A stretch of DNA of 64,000 bases from Silvibacterium dinghuense (GTDB lineage Bacteria > Acidobacteriota > Terriglobia > Terriglobales > Acidobacteriaceae). The first letter of the stretch is position 1, and every line of letters begins with the position of its first letter. The stretch is from assembly GCF_004123295.1 (NCBI RefSeq), contig NZ_SDMK01000001.1, positions 930,001-994,000 of the forward strand. Reading direction: 5' to 3'. The notes under the pieces are model-generated. The model saw nothing but the letters and a program-made list of their open reading frames with translations. It did not search any database and was not told the DNA's origin. This document shows positions 18,598 through 28,298 of the stretch, piece after piece. Position numbers and translations under genes: made by a program.

Positions 18598-19560
18598 TTA
18601 CCGTTGAGAAACCGCTTGCTGCGACGCAGCACCCTGGGGGGAGGGCTGCGTGGACGACTGCGTCGCACCAATCGGCGAACCGCCATTCGAGGATGACGTA
18701 TTCGAGGTCGCTAAACTGTTTTGCATCAGGGTCACGCGTACAACACTGCCGTGCGTGCCTTCTGCATCGTCAAGAGGGGCGTTGCCCATCGCAACCTGGT
18801 GGATGCGATAGACCGGAATCTGCTGTTCGGCCAGGTAGCGGACAACCGCATCGGCCATATGCTGTGAGTTCTGGATACCGGCCTGCCCACGGGCATGGGA
18901 ATAACCGGCGACTTCGACGATGTAACCCTTCTGCCCCTGCAGCTGGGTTGCGATCTGGCTGAGGGCGTCTTTGGCCTTGGCGTTCAGCACAGTCTGGCCG
19001 GGACGGAAGCGGATTTCGGTGTCGTTGACCTTCTGGTACTGGTCAAGACCATTGACAGTTGTGGTGAGCTGACCGGTGCGGTCGCTTGCCTGCGTAGCCA
19101 GCTGATTCGCCTGAGTCGCGGTGTTATTCGCGGCCACTGCGGTCTGATTGGCCTGGTCGGCGGTGGACTGCGCCTGGTGGATGCCGGCCTGAGCACGGGC
19201 ATCTACGTCTTTAATATCGTTGGCATTCTTCGCCTGAAGCTGATCGAGCTCATTCAGACGATCCTTGACTGGATCGAGCTGCCGCTTTACCCACTTCTTG
19301 CGGGCAAAGGGGTTCATATGCCCCCAGAAGCCCTCGTTCGACTTCGTCTGGAGAGGCTGCCCGGTGGCGTAGGTGCTGTTGTCATTCGGATTCGGCTGAG
19401 CAGACTGCCCCTGCGTCGCCTGACCGGCGGTCGCGCCGGTATTCACCTGCGCCGTACCCGAAGATTGGGCCATCGCAGGCATACCCAGGCTGGCTGCAAC
19501 GAGCAGAGCCGAAAGAGCCATGGGTTTGGGGATTCCGATCATCGTTTTCTTATCGCTCAT
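18598..19560 (-). CDS. OmpA-like protein with Lpp-type coiled coil
   Basis: 320 residues from the ATG at 19560, which has GAGGAAG upstream. A signal peptide (PMALSALLVAASLGMPAMAQ) ends near residue 32. Residues about 115-185 form an Ala/Gln/Asn heptad coiled coil (STADQANQTAVAANNTATQA). Residues about 195-285 resemble an OmpA C-terminal domain (EIRFRPGQTVLNAKAKDALSQ; VAGYSHARGQAG; MADAVVRYLAEQQIP). The usual peptidoglycan-binding Asp and Arg of that domain appear to be His and Met here, so canonical DAP binding is doubtful. The C terminus is a Ser/Gln/Pro-rich tail. Confidence 0.82.
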   Translation of the reverse strand: MSDKKTMIGIPKPMALSALLVAASLGMPAMAQSSGTAQVNTGATAGQATQGQSAQPNPNDNSTYATGQPLQTKSNEGFWGHMNPFARKKWVKRQLDPVKDRLNELDQLQAKNANDIKDVDARAQAGIHQAQSTADQANQTAVAANNTATQANQLATQASDRTGQLTTTVNGLDQYQKVNDTEIRFRPGQTVLNAKAKDALSQIATQLQGQKGYIVEVAGYSHARGQAGIQNSQHMADAVVRYLAEQQIPVYRIHQVAMGNAPLDDAEGTHGSVVRVTLMQNSLATSNTSSSNGGSPIGATQSSTQPSPQGAASQQAVSQR

Positions 19561-19865
19561 GTTTTTTAACTTCCTCGGCATGATCTAAGAGCACACGTCG
19601 GAAGCTGCGCAGCGTCCCGTACGTGGAGAATAAGAGCAAGCACCATGCCAAACTTGCCAACGCACGTTAAGAATTATTTTTGCGCTGCAAATAAAAGACT
19701 TATTGGCGTATTGCACAAATTAAGGTGCATAACTTCCGCCACCGAAGGCTATGTAAAAATGACACTCCGGGCAGGAGGCGTCACCTTTTTACCTTGCCCA
19801 GGTGCGCAATTTTGGCTCGATCCGCTCATTCCATCCCACGGCACGGATAGCATGTTGCCAGAACC
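19561..19865. other. Divergent intergenic region
   Basis: 305 bases between divergent genes, with lower GC than the surroundings in the middle (about 19660-19760). No gene was found. TGCAC at 19712-19716 and GTGCA at 19725-19729 form a small inverted repeat, a possible operator. It probably holds the promoters for both neighbours. Confidence 0.5.
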
Positions 19866-20951
19866 ATGCTCTCGCTGATCCGCTTACTCCTCACCAGGTC
19901 CTACTGGCAGATGCTCTTCCGGCCACACACCTGGAAGAACGCCTTCCTGAACCTGCGCCGCTTCCACAAAGATCGGCGCGCCCGCAAACAGTTCGGGCAA
20001 TTTCTCTACCTGATCTCGATTCCCATGCTGGTGGGGGCATACGTGGCGATCCTGCTGGGCAGGAGCGCCGTGTTCCTGTTGCCGGTCCTCATCGCCATTG
20101 CCCTGTGGCAGGGACGGCGCGCCAAGGAAGCAGCCAAATCGCTGAGCATCCTGCCGGACAACAAGCCGGTGCGCAGAGAGCTGAGCGCCGAAGAACGGGC
20201 AGAAATCCGGAAATACCTTGCCGACCTGGCACTGTTTTATGCCGTACTGCTGAACCGCAGCGGCAGCGAAGGCTACCTGAAGACCAAGGTGGTGCCAGAG
20301 GGCGTGGAGGTCATCTCCCGGCGGGTGCATCTCGAGCTGCTGCGCAGCCGGAATATCTGGGACCGGCTCTCCAGCGCCGACCGCGAGGCGCTGATGGCCG
20401 CCGATGGGCATTGGCAGTGGGAACAGATCAACATGGCGGTGCTGGCCGGGGAACGGGTGCGGCTGCTGCGCTGGATGCTGCGCATCGATAGCTATCTGCC
20501 CGTGGTGGGACAGCAGCTCAAGGTGGATTACAAGGCGGCAAACAGTCTGATCGACGCGCCGGAGAGCGTGTACAGCGGGAAAGAGCTGATTTCGCTGGAA
20601 GGGCTCGAGCGCGGACAGGAAGCAGCGGCGGAGTACTTTTACCGCTGCTACGCCGAGGGCCTGGTGCGCGGGTATTTTGAGGCATCGAGCGAGCAGCAAT
20701 CAGCCTGGGCCGCCGATGTCTGCGCGCGGATGGGCGGCCGCCAGCACGAAGATCTGCTGCTGGATACCCGGCTGGTGAGCGAGGCACCGGAAGAAACACT
20801 GCGCTGGGCAGCCGAACTGGCGCACCAGCGACACCGCTTCCTGGGATGGGCGGGAACCATCCTGAACGGCGACGAACGGCCGCAGCAGTTTCCGCAATTT
20901 CTCGCAGCCAAGCAGGCGGAAGAATTCGAAGGCGAAGCCGTTACGGCTTAA
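19866..20951 (+). CDS. Membrane protein of unknown function
   Basis: 361 residues. After a basic N-terminal region, two close transmembrane helices are evident at about 44-82 (FLYLISIPMLVGAYVAILL; AVFLLPVLIAIALW). The remaining 275 residues are soluble and helical, with LIDAPESVYSGKELISLEGL and LDTRLVSEAPEETLRWAAEL. No family was recognised with confidence; some phrases recall DUF4272 proteins but this is weak. Its last 11 bases overlap the convergent FAD/Fe-S oxidoreductase gene. Confidence 0.75.
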   Translation: MLSLIRLLLTRSYWQMLFRPHTWKNAFLNLRRFHKDRRARKQFGQFLYLISIPMLVGAYVAILLGRSAVFLLPVLIAIALWQGRRAKEAAKSLSILPDNKPVRRELSAEERAEIRKYLADLALFYAVLLNRSGSEGYLKTKVVPEGVEVISRRVHLELLRSRNIWDRLSSADREALMAADGHWQWEQINMAVLAGERVRLLRWMLRIDSYLPVVGQQLKVDYKAANSLIDAPESVYSGKELISLEGLERGQEAAAEYFYRCYAEGLVRGYFEASSEQQSAWAADVCARMGGRQHEDLLLDTRLVSEAPEETLRWAAELAHQRHRFLGWAGTILNGDERPQQFPQFLAAKQAEEFEGEAVTA

Positions 20952-23940
20952 CCCCTCTCCCGCTATCCAGAACCTCGGCAAGATGCTGTGCGTGGCGAGT
21001 CAGATTCTGCGCCACCTGCTCGCGGCAGCTGAAACCGTCGGAGACGAGAATGGTCTCGGGCGCAGCATTGCGAAAGGCCGGCAGCAGCACGCGCTCGCCA
21101 AGGGTCTGCGAAACCTCGTACTTCTCTTTTTCAAAGCCAAACGGTCCGGCCATGCCGCAGCAGCCGGAGTCGAGCAGCGTGACGTTCGCGCCGGTGCGGC
21201 GCAGCAGCTCCGTTTCGGCTGTCATCTTTTTTGCCGACGCGCTTCCCGATTTGTGATGGCAGTGGCCGTGCAGCAACAGCGTACGGCCGGTTAAGTCAGG
21301 CGGTTGATACCCAGGCGCGCGCTGCACGAGGAAATCGGCGAGCAGCCAGGTCTGCTCGCGGAGGCGGCCAGCGCGGAGATCATGAGGAAAGAAATTGCGC
21401 AGCTCATCGCGGAAGACCGAAGCACAGGAGGGCTCGAGGAAGACGATGGGCAGACCTGCATCGATTTGGGGCGCGAGCTTCGCCATGGTGCGCTCAAGAT
21501 AGGCGCGAGCCTGATCGAGAAAGCCGAAATCATAAAGCGGGCGGCCGCAGCAAACGTGGCCGGCGGGGACTTCGACCTCGAATCCTGCGGAGGCCAGAAC
21601 GCTTTCGGCGGAATCCAACGCATGCGGATGATAGTAGTTGTTCCAGGTGTCGGGCCAGAGAAGCACGGCCTCACTCCCACGTCTCAAATGCGAGAACTGG
21701 GGCACCCGCCATGCTCGCCCCGCCTGGAAGCTGCGCGCTGCGAACTGCGGAAGGCTGCGCTGCGGCGCGATATGCAGAGCGGCCTTGATGGCATGGCTCA
21801 CACCGGGAATCTGCAGAGGCAGGTTGGCGAGGCGAGGCGTAAGTCCGGGAATCGCATGGGCCATCGAGGCCCAGCGATCCATGAAGCCGAAGGCGTAATC
21901 CCGCAGCGGATGGCGATGCTTCCGGTAGTAGTGAGCAAGAAACTCGGCCTTGTACGTGGCGATATCGACGTTGACCGGGCACTCGGTCTTGCAGGCCTTA
22001 CAGGCGAGGCAGAGATCGAGAGCCTCCTTCACCGGCTCACTGGTCCAGCCTCCGGAGGGACCGCCCGGGAGCACATCGCCTTCGAGCATCTCCCACAGCA
22101 GGTGGGCACGCCCGCGCGTCGAGTGCTGCTCCTCGCGGGTGGCCATGTAGCTGGGGCACATCGTGCCGTGCGATTCCTTGCGGCAGGCGCCGACGCCGAC
22201 ACAGCGCAGCGTGGCCTCGGCCAGCGAGCCTCCGTCATCGGGAAAGCGGAAGAAGGTCGTGTCCTTCGCGGCGGGGTTCGGCTTGCGATCCTGATCTGTC
22301 TTAGGGCCGACGCGCAGATTCTCCGTCGGCTCGTAGACGGCAATGGGATCGACGAGCTTGCCGGGATTCATCCGGTTCTCCGGATCCCACAATGCCTTGA
22401 ACTCGCGGAAGGCCTGCATCAGCTCAGGCCCGAACATCTTGGGCAGCAGCGCGGCGCGGGCCTGGCCGTCGCCGTGTTCTCCGGAGATAGACCCGCCGTG
22501 CGCGATGACGATGTCCGTTGCGCGATCGAGAAATTCGCGGAAGTTGCGTACACCTTCCTGGCTCTCGAGATCGAAGTTGATGCGCAGATGCACGCAGCCT
22601 TGCCCGAAATGGCCATACATCGGGCTGCGATAGCCGTACTCCTTCATGAGCGCAAAGAGCTGGCGCAGGTAAGAGCCGAGCTTTTCCGGAGGAACGGCCG
22701 CGTCTTCCCATCCCTCCCAGCCATGCGGCTCACCGGGAACGAAGACCGTGGCGCCGAGCGCGGACTCGCGCACCGCCCAGATGCGGGCGGCATCGGCGAC
22801 CGAGTACAGCTCGACGGCCGGACGCGAAGGCAGGCTCCGCGCGGCTGCAACAAAGGCCTCAGCCTGGGTGAGAACTTCAGCCTCCGTGTCCGCGCCGAAC
22901 TCAACCAGCAGAAAACCGCGGCCAGGCGGCAGCAGCTTCACGTCCTCTACCGCGAGGCCCTTGCGCAGCATGAAGCTGGTGAGTACATCATCGATGCCTT
23001 CAAGGCCGATGGGCTTGAATTCGAGCACGAAGGGCACATGATCGGCGGCGATAAACGCATCGTCGAACGCAGCGACAACGAGACGGCGGCACGGCGGACT
23101 GTGCTTGAGATCGAGCGTGGCATGGAGCACGGTGACGCAGGTGCCCTCGCTGCCGACCAGCGCGCGGGCTACGTGAAAGCCGCGCTCCGGCAACAGCTCA
23201 TCGAGGTTGTAGCCGGAGACGCGGCGCGGAATATCCGGGAATCGATCACGAACAAGCTGTGCATACTGCCGGCGAATGCGGTCGAGGCCGCGATAAATCT
23301 CCGCGGCGCGCCCTCCGCCACGAACGATACGATGAAACTCCTCGTCGCTCGTAGGCCCGACGGTAAGGCGCGTGCCGTCGTAGAGCAGCACATCGAGCGA
23401 GTGGATATTGTCGACGGTCTTGCCCCCCATCAGCGCATGCGTGCCGCAGGAGTTGTTGCCGATCATGCCGCCGAGCGTGCAGCGCGAGTGTGTGGCCGGG
23501 TCGGGCGCAAAGGTAAGGTGATGCCATTCAGCGGCCTCGCGCACGCGATCGAGCACGATGCCCGGCTCAACCACAGCACTGCGCATCGTTGCATCCAGTG
23601 AAACGATATTGCGCATGTACTTCGAGAAGTCGAGCACGACGGCCACATTGCAGCACTGGCCGGCGAGCGAGGTTCCTGCGCCACGCGACAGAATAGGCGC
23701 TCCCAGCTCACGACAGGCCGCAAGGGTCGCCTCGACATCCGCCGCATCACGAGGAACAACCACCCCGATAGGCACCTGCCGGTAATTCGAAGCATCGGCC
23801 GCGTAGAGCGCGCGGGAACCAGCATCGAAGCGAACTTCTCCTCGAACAACACGAGAAAGACGCGCTTCGAGCTCGCGTGCGGCGGAAAAGGATTCGTGCG
23901 GATGCGAAGTACTGCCGAGGATGGGGAACGATGAAGACAT
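20941..23940 (-). CDS. FAD-linked oxidase with C-terminal Fe-S/CCG domains (D-lactate or D-2-hydroxyacid dehydrogenase type)
   Basis: 999 residues. Residues 40-250 are a PCMH FAD-binding domain (PILSRGAGTSLAGQCCN; TLGGMIGNNSCGTHAL), and 260-530 the FAD-oxidase C domain (GSISGEHGDGQARAALLPKMFG). Near 642-653 CLACKACKTECP gives a ferredoxin-type 4Fe-4S motif, with CVGVGACR before it. The C-terminal third has CCG-type motifs (HVCCGRPLYDFG; LHGHCHHKSG; DSGCCGMAGPFG). This architecture oxidises D-2-hydroxyacids such as D-lactate or D-2-hydroxyglutarate and passes electrons to the respiratory chain. The mctP-like permease lies just upstream on the same strand, which favours lactate. Confidence 0.92.
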   Translation of the reverse strand: MSSSFPILGSTSHPHESFSAARELEARLSRVVRGEVRFDAGSRALYAADASNYRQVPIGVVVPRDAADVEATLAACRELGAPILSRGAGTSLAGQCCNVAVVLDFSKYMRNIVSLDATMRSAVVEPGIVLDRVREAAEWHHLTFAPDPATHSRCTLGGMIGNNSCGTHALMGGKTVDNIHSLDVLLYDGTRLTVGPTSDEEFHRIVRGGGRAAEIYRGLDRIRRQYAQLVRDRFPDIPRRVSGYNLDELLPERGFHVARALVGSEGTCVTVLHATLDLKHSPPCRRLVVAAFDDAFIAADHVPFVLEFKPIGLEGIDDVLTSFMLRKGLAVEDVKLLPPGRGFLLVEFGADTEAEVLTQAEAFVAAARSLPSRPAVELYSVADAARIWAVRESALGATVFVPGEPHGWEGWEDAAVPPEKLGSYLRQLFALMKEYGYRSPMYGHFGQGCVHLRINFDLESQEGVRNFREFLDRATDIVIAHGGSISGEHGDGQARAALLPKMFGPELMQAFREFKALWDPENRMNPGKLVDPIAVYEPTENLRVGPKTDQDRKPNPAAKDTTFFRFPDDGGSLAEATLRCVGVGACRKESHGTMCPSYMATREEQHSTRGRAHLLWEMLEGDVLPGGPSGGWTSEPVKEALDLCLACKACKTECPVNVDIATYKAEFLAHYYRKHRHPLRDYAFGFMDRWASMAHAIPGLTPRLANLPLQIPGVSHAIKAALHIAPQRSLPQFAARSFQAGRAWRVPQFSHLRRGSEAVLLWPDTWNNYYHPHALDSAESVLASAGFEVEVPAGHVCCGRPLYDFGFLDQARAYLERTMAKLAPQIDAGLPIVFLEPSCASVFRDELRNFFPHDLRAGRLREQTWLLADFLVQRAPGYQPPDLTGRTLLLHGHCHHKSGSASAKKMTAETELLRRTGANVTLLDSGCCGMAGPFGFEKEKYEVSQTLGERVLLPAFRNAAPETILVSDGFSCREQVAQNLTRHAQHLAEVLDSGRGVKP

Positions 23941-24067
23941 GCGTGGTCAGATTAAGGCTTAACGCATGGATGTGTCATGGCAAGAGCGAAGTGGCTGCAC
24001 ATGGAAGAAAAAATCGCAGACTTCAAAGCTTCGGTTGGGATGACAGATTTTTTGCTGTGCGATGGGG

Positions 24068-25588
24068 CTATACCTCAACCGGCAGATAATCCTCCGGCTC
24101 GGTTGCATCGGGCAGATGCGGTCTGCCCATGGCACGGAGCAGCAGCGTGACCATTGCGGCAACGATGAGATTCACGAGCAGCGCCGGAATGGCGACATAG
24201 ACCGCGATGATATGCGTCCCGAAGGTGAAGGGGTAGATCGAGCTCTTGAGATCGCGAGTAATGGCCAGGCCGGTGCCGGTGGCCATGCCCGCAGCCCATC
24301 CCCAGAAGAGCGCGCGGCCATGGAGCCAGCGCGTAAAGAGCCCGAGGACGATGGTCGGGAAGAGCTGCGCGATCCAGATGCCGCCGAGCAGTTGCAGCTC
24401 GATGGCGTACTGCGCCTTGACGAAGAGCACGAAGGCCAGCGCTCCGAACTTGAGAAACAGCGAGACGACCTTCGCAACCGACGACTCCTGCCGCGGGGTC
24501 ATGGGCGTGCGGCGCAGCTCGGCCCAGAGATTGCGCGTGAACAGGTTCGATGCAGCGATCGACATAATCGCCGCGGGCACCAGCGCACCGACACCAATAG
24601 CGGCGAGGCAGAAGCCCGAGAACCAGCCGGGAAACATCTTCACAAACAACAGCGGCACCGCGCTCGAAGTGTCCGCGGTATGGACGCCGGCGGCAATCGC
24701 CATATACCCGAGCAGCGCGATCAGCGCGAGCAGCAGATTGTAAGCAGGCATGAGCGCGGCGTTGCGCTTGATGATGCGGCCCGAGCCGGCGCTGAGCACG
24801 CCCGTAGCCGTGTGCGGATAAAGAACGATGGCAATGGCCGAGCCGAGCGCCAGCGTGGAATAGCTCCAGTACTGCGCGGGCTTCAGAACGATGGACGCGG
24901 CCGGCTTATGCGTGGAGAGCGCGGCTGAAGCCGTAGCGAAGATGTGTCCATAGCCGCCGAGCTTCGCCGGCAGAATCACCACCGCGGCGATCACCATGAT
25001 GTAGAGCATCACGTCTTTCACGATGGCAATGGCAGCCGGGGCACGAAGTCCGCTGGTCCACGTATAGGCGGCAAGGATCACGAAGGCCGCGATGAGCGGC
25101 CACTCGCCGTAGATGCCGAGCGCGCTGATGACCTCACGCATGCCGACCAGCTGCAGCGCGATGTAGGGCATGGTGGCGAGAATGCCGGTGAGGGCCAGCG
25201 CGATCGAGAGCGCACGGCTGCCATGGCGCCCACGGGCGAAGTCGGCCAGGGTTACGTAACCGTGACGGTGACAGACATTCCAGAGCCGCGGCAGCACCAC
25301 CAGCATGTAGGGATAGATGAAAATGCAATACGGGATGGCAAAGAAGCCCGGCGCGCCTGTGCCGTAGAGCGCGGCAGGGACGGCAATGACCGTATACGCG
25401 GTGTAGAAGTCGCCGCCAATGAGGAATCAGGTAATGAGCGTGCCGAAGCTGCGTCCGGCCAGCCCCCACTCCTCGAGGCTGTTGAGGTCGGCCGGGCGCC
25501 AGCGCGAGGCGAAGAAGCCGGCAATGGTCACCAGCGCGAAGCAGACGCAGAAGACGATCAGAGCTATAGCGTGCGAGGTCTGGGGCAT
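24068..25588 (-). pseudogene. mctP: Monocarboxylate permease (MctP-like, sodium:solute symporter) interrupted by in-frame TGA
   Basis: The frame from ATG 25588 reads TSHAIALIVFCVCFALVTIA, then EEWGLAGRSFGTLIT, a TGA at 25429-25427 (codon 54), then FLIGGDFYTAYTVIAVPAAL and an intact symporter to the stop at 24068. Family members have Trp (TGG) at this place (SFGTxxxWFLxGGDxYTAYT), so one G-to-A change explains the stop. Without it the protein has 506 residues with about 13 helices. The next ATG (25306) would lose the first helices and the sodium-site region. Uptake of lactate or pyruvate would suit the oxidoreductase gene downstream. It is either a recent pseudogene or a base-call error. Confidence 0.85.
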
Positions 25589-25694
25589 AGCGTATACGGT
25601 GCGCTTATCTTAAACCGCGCCATACGCCTGCCTCGCAAGCCTTTCCAACCTGACAGCGGCACTCCCATCTGCATGAGAGTGCGCCTTTGCGGTT

Positions 25695-26558
25695 TTAACG
25701 GATGGCGAAGCGATAGGCCACGCCGATCGAAAGAATCGGATAACACTGCAGCACATTCAGGTCGCTGTCCCACTTCGCCTCCTGCGTTTTGAGGGCGGAC
25801 TGAAACTGAGTGGCCAGGGAGCTGGTGCCGGTTACGCTGGCACAGTTAAGCTGGGCCGCATCCGTGCATGCCCAGCCGCTCAGGTTCATTCTCACTGCCG
25901 GCGAGCCGATAAACGCCGCTCCGATCTCGAACGGGAAGGAGAGATGATGCTTCGCAAGCACGTGATTTCCCCATCCCAGCGTGATAGTGAATGCCGGCTT
26001 GTTGCTGTTCAGCTTGAGCGATGCCGATCCGGCCAGCGGAGTCGCTCCGGTTGCCGCATTGCTGCTGGCCGCATAGAAGGTCTGGTTGTCCAGTGTCAGC
26101 TCAGAGCCGCCAGCCACGCTGGCGGTTGCCGTCGCCTGATTACCGCTATACGCCAGCAGCCCAGGGCTGATGCGAAACCCGTGCCCGGGGAACGGGTACA
26201 GGTCCAGCGAAACGCCCGTCGAGGCAAGACTCAGCGACGCATCGAGGTTGAAGCCATTCGTGGAGATGTTGTTCACGCTGTATGCGAAGACGTTGCCGGT
26301 AAGGCGCAGGTTCATGTACGGCTTCAGATTCGTTACCGCCTGCATCCCGATCCCGAGGGGGGAGATCCCGACGCCCAGCGCCATCTCCGAAAGAGGTTTC
26401 TCCTGCGCCGGTGCCGTCACTCTGCCGGACGAGACTCCACCACCCGGCTCCGCCGGCGAAGCGGCTGCGGACGGCAGCTCAGCAAATGCGAGCGGCACAA
26501 AAACCAGAACAGCGACGGAACACAGCAGGAGAGAGAACACAAACTTTCTGCAATGCAT
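25695..26558 (-). CDS. Outer-membrane beta-barrel-like protein
   Basis: 287 residues. A signal peptide is clear (KFVFSLLLCSVAVLVFVPLAFAE). The remainder shows alternating hydrophobic, aromatic-poor strands (GVGISPLGIGMQAVTNL; PYMNLRLTGNVFAYSV; VSLDLYPFPGHGFRISPGLL) and ends in YPILSIGVAYRFAIR, as in small beta-barrel porins of unknown substrate. Two cysteines (ACTDAAQLNC) could form a loop disulphide. The function is unknown; the same type of protein recurs in acidobacterial genomes. Confidence 0.75.
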   Translation of the reverse strand: MHCRKFVFSLLLCSVAVLVFVPLAFAELPSAAASPAEPGGGVSSGRVTAPAQEKPLSEMALGVGISPLGIGMQAVTNLKPYMNLRLTGNVFAYSVNNISTNGFNLDASLSLASTGVSLDLYPFPGHGFRISPGLLAYSGNQATATASVAGGSELTLDNQTFYAASSNAATGATPLAGSASLKLNSNKPAFTITLGWGNHVLAKHHLSFPFEIGAAFIGSPAVRMNLSGWACTDAAQLNCASVTGTSSLATQFQSALKTQEAKWDSDLNVLQCYPILSIGVAYRFAIR

Positions 26559-26776
26559 GGATCGACCAGCCTCCGTACAGACTCGGAATGCATCGATCGC
26601 CAGCAGAATCCATCGAGTGAACGCGTCCCGAAGCTCGACTATGCCTCAATCGAGCCCAGGGAACAGCACCTTGCGAAGAAAAGATTCTCCTCCGGGCATG
26701 CGTAAATCTCAAATCAGAACGCAGTCCCAGTTGCGGAAATCCGCAGAGCCGAAAGGCTAGGCCCCCGGCCCTCGAC

Positions 26777-27328
26777 CTACCGCAGAGCGCCGTTCGGGGG
26801 CCACTCATAAACGACGACGCCGAGATCGTTGAGCACCTGGATCGTGGTCTCGACATTGCGGCGGACCTGAATGCGGTCGGCACGGGGAGCGGCGGGGTCT
26901 TCTTCGAGAGCGATGACTCGACCGTATGGCCACGCATCTTCGGGCAGCGCAGCCAGTGCCTCGGGGAGTTCGGAAAGACGCAGAGTGAGATCACGGCGGC
27001 GGGCTCCGGCCGGATGCAGCATGGTGCCCGGCAGCGCGCTGGCCTGCGGGCCTTCGGGATACATCATGCGCATGGCGACCGTCTTGCGGCCGACGACCAG
27101 GAAGGGATTCGCCCAGCTCTCGCGTGTGTGAATGGCCAGGTAGCGGCTCTTCGAAGGCGGGGGAATCTGGTCCAGCTGCTGGCGGTCATTATTCTCTTCC
27201 AGCTGCGCGGCCTTCTTCTCCTGCGGCGTGGCAGCCGGGGTCGAAGGCTCATTCTGACTTCCACGGGAGCAGGCAGAAAGGGCGAGAAAAAGAACAGAGG
27301 CGACGGCGAGCGGAAGCGATCGTTTCAT
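26777..27328 (-). CDS. Lipoprotein of unknown function
   Basis: 183 residues from the ATG at 27328. A lipoprotein signal is seen: LAVASVLFLALSAC with the lipidated Cys at residue 20. The mature part begins with a Pro/Gln/Glu-rich segment (EEKKAAQLEEN-like, about 35-60) and then has a compact C-terminal domain (WANPFLVVGRKTVAMRM; LTLRLSELPEAL; VIQVLNDLGVVVYEW-like end). I do not recognise the domain. It lies 218 bases after the beta-barrel gene's start, on the same strand, and may be transcribed with it. Confidence 0.75.
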   Translation of the reverse strand: MKRSLPLAVASVLFLALSACSRGSQNEPSTPAATPQEKKAAQLEENNDRQQLDQIPPPSKSRYLAIHTRESWANPFLVVGRKTVAMRMMYPEGPQASALPGTMLHPAGARRRDLTLRLSELPEALAALPEDAWPYGRVIALEEDPAAPRADRIQVRRNVETTIQVLNDLGVVVYEWPPNGALR

Positions 27329-27379
27329 GGAGTAATGGGCAGGCCCGTGGCCCAGCTTGAGCATATCAAGAGAAATCAA

Positions 27380-27515
27380 GGAAAAAAGCCGGAGGCATCA
27401 CAGACGTCAGCGGCTGCGCGCAGGGCGATCCGCCTTCGAGGACTGGCCGTCCCGGCGTCCCGCCTTCGGCCTCCGCTCCCTCTGGTCGCGAGCTGCGATA
27501 GACCACCGTCACAGA
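27380..27515. repeat. Intergenic repeat remnant
   Basis: About 27447-27478 reads, on the minus strand, CTCGCGACCAGAGG followed by AGCGGAGGCCGAAGGC, nearly the same as the block at about 6585-6618 and similar to one near 47508. It also holds CTGGCCGTCCCGG. A fragment of the dispersed repeat family, no gene seen. Confidence 0.55.
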
Positions 27516-28298
27516 TCAGCGCCCTTTCCACTGCGGCGCGCGCTTGGCCAGGAAAGCATCCGTACCCTCGTGCTTGTCTTCGGTCGCGCAGCAGAGGCCG
27601 AATAGCGCGGCTTCGTGAGCCAGGGCGCGATCGAGAGGCAGATCGGCTCCTCCATAGAGAGAAGCAATCGCCTGCCGCACGGCAAACGGCGCGTTGGCGG
27701 CAATCGTTGCGGCCACGGTCTCGACCCGGGCGAGCAGATCGGCGGCGGGAACGACTTCATCGACAAGACCGATGCGCAGAGCCTCCGTTGCAGAGATGAT
27801 TTCACCGGTGAGGACCAGGCGGAGGGCTGCCCCGTGCCCGATCAGGCGTGGCAGGCGCTGCGTGCCACCATAGCCGGGGATCAGACCGAGCTTTACTTCC
27901 GGCTGGCCGAACCTTGCCGTTTCGGCAGCGATGCGCAGAGTGCAGGCCATGGCCAGCTCGCAGCCTCCGCCCAGGGCAAAACCGTTGACCGCGGCGATGA
28001 CAGGCACGCCCAGGGTTTCGAGCCTGGCAAGAATACGCTGCCCCTCGAGAGCGAGCTGCTGGCCCTCCGCAGCTCCCAGCCGGGCGAGCTCGGCAATATC
28101 GGCCCCGGCAGCAAAGGCTTTCTCGCCGGCTCCGGTGAGGATCACGGCACGGATGGCCGAATCTGCGGCAATGGCATCGATCACCGCATCAAGCTCGGCC
28201 AGAAGATGCCGATTGAGGGCGTTGAGGACCTTCGGACGATTGAGGGTTACGCGGACAACAGCCTCGTGAGTCTCGACAAGCAGGGATTCGAAAGTCAT
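27516..28298 (-). CDS. Enoyl-CoA hydratase/isomerase family protein (crotonase)
   Basis: 260 residues from the ATG at 28298 (MTFESLLVE); an ATG 8 codons earlier is less likely. Crotonase signatures are intact: NRPKVLNALN, AAGADIAEL for CoA and oxyanion contacts, NGFALGGGCELAMAC and GQPEVKLGLIPGYGGTQRLPR. Both acid/base glutamates of true hydratases are present (Glu114 and Glu134). It should hydrate 2-enoyl-CoA in beta-oxidation. It stands alone, so the pathway is not fixed by context. Confidence 0.93.
   Translation of the reverse strand: MTFESLLVETHEAVVRVTLNRPKVLNALNRHLLAELDAVIDAIAADSAIRAVILTGAGEKAFAAGADIAELARLGAAEGQQLALEGQRILARLETLGVPVIAAVNGFALGGGCELAMACTLRIAAETARFGQPEVKLGLIPGYGGTQRLPRLIGHGAALRLVLTGEIISATEALRIGLVDEVVPAADLLARVETVAATIAANAPFAVRQAIASLYGGADLPLDRALAHEAALFGLCCATEDKHEGTDAFLAKRAPQWKGR

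Noticed and set aside
25427-25429. TGA as selenocysteine or as a recoded codon in the permease
   Set aside because: The position is a conserved Trp, not Cys, no selenocysteine hairpin was recognised, and other genes here use TGA as their normal stop.
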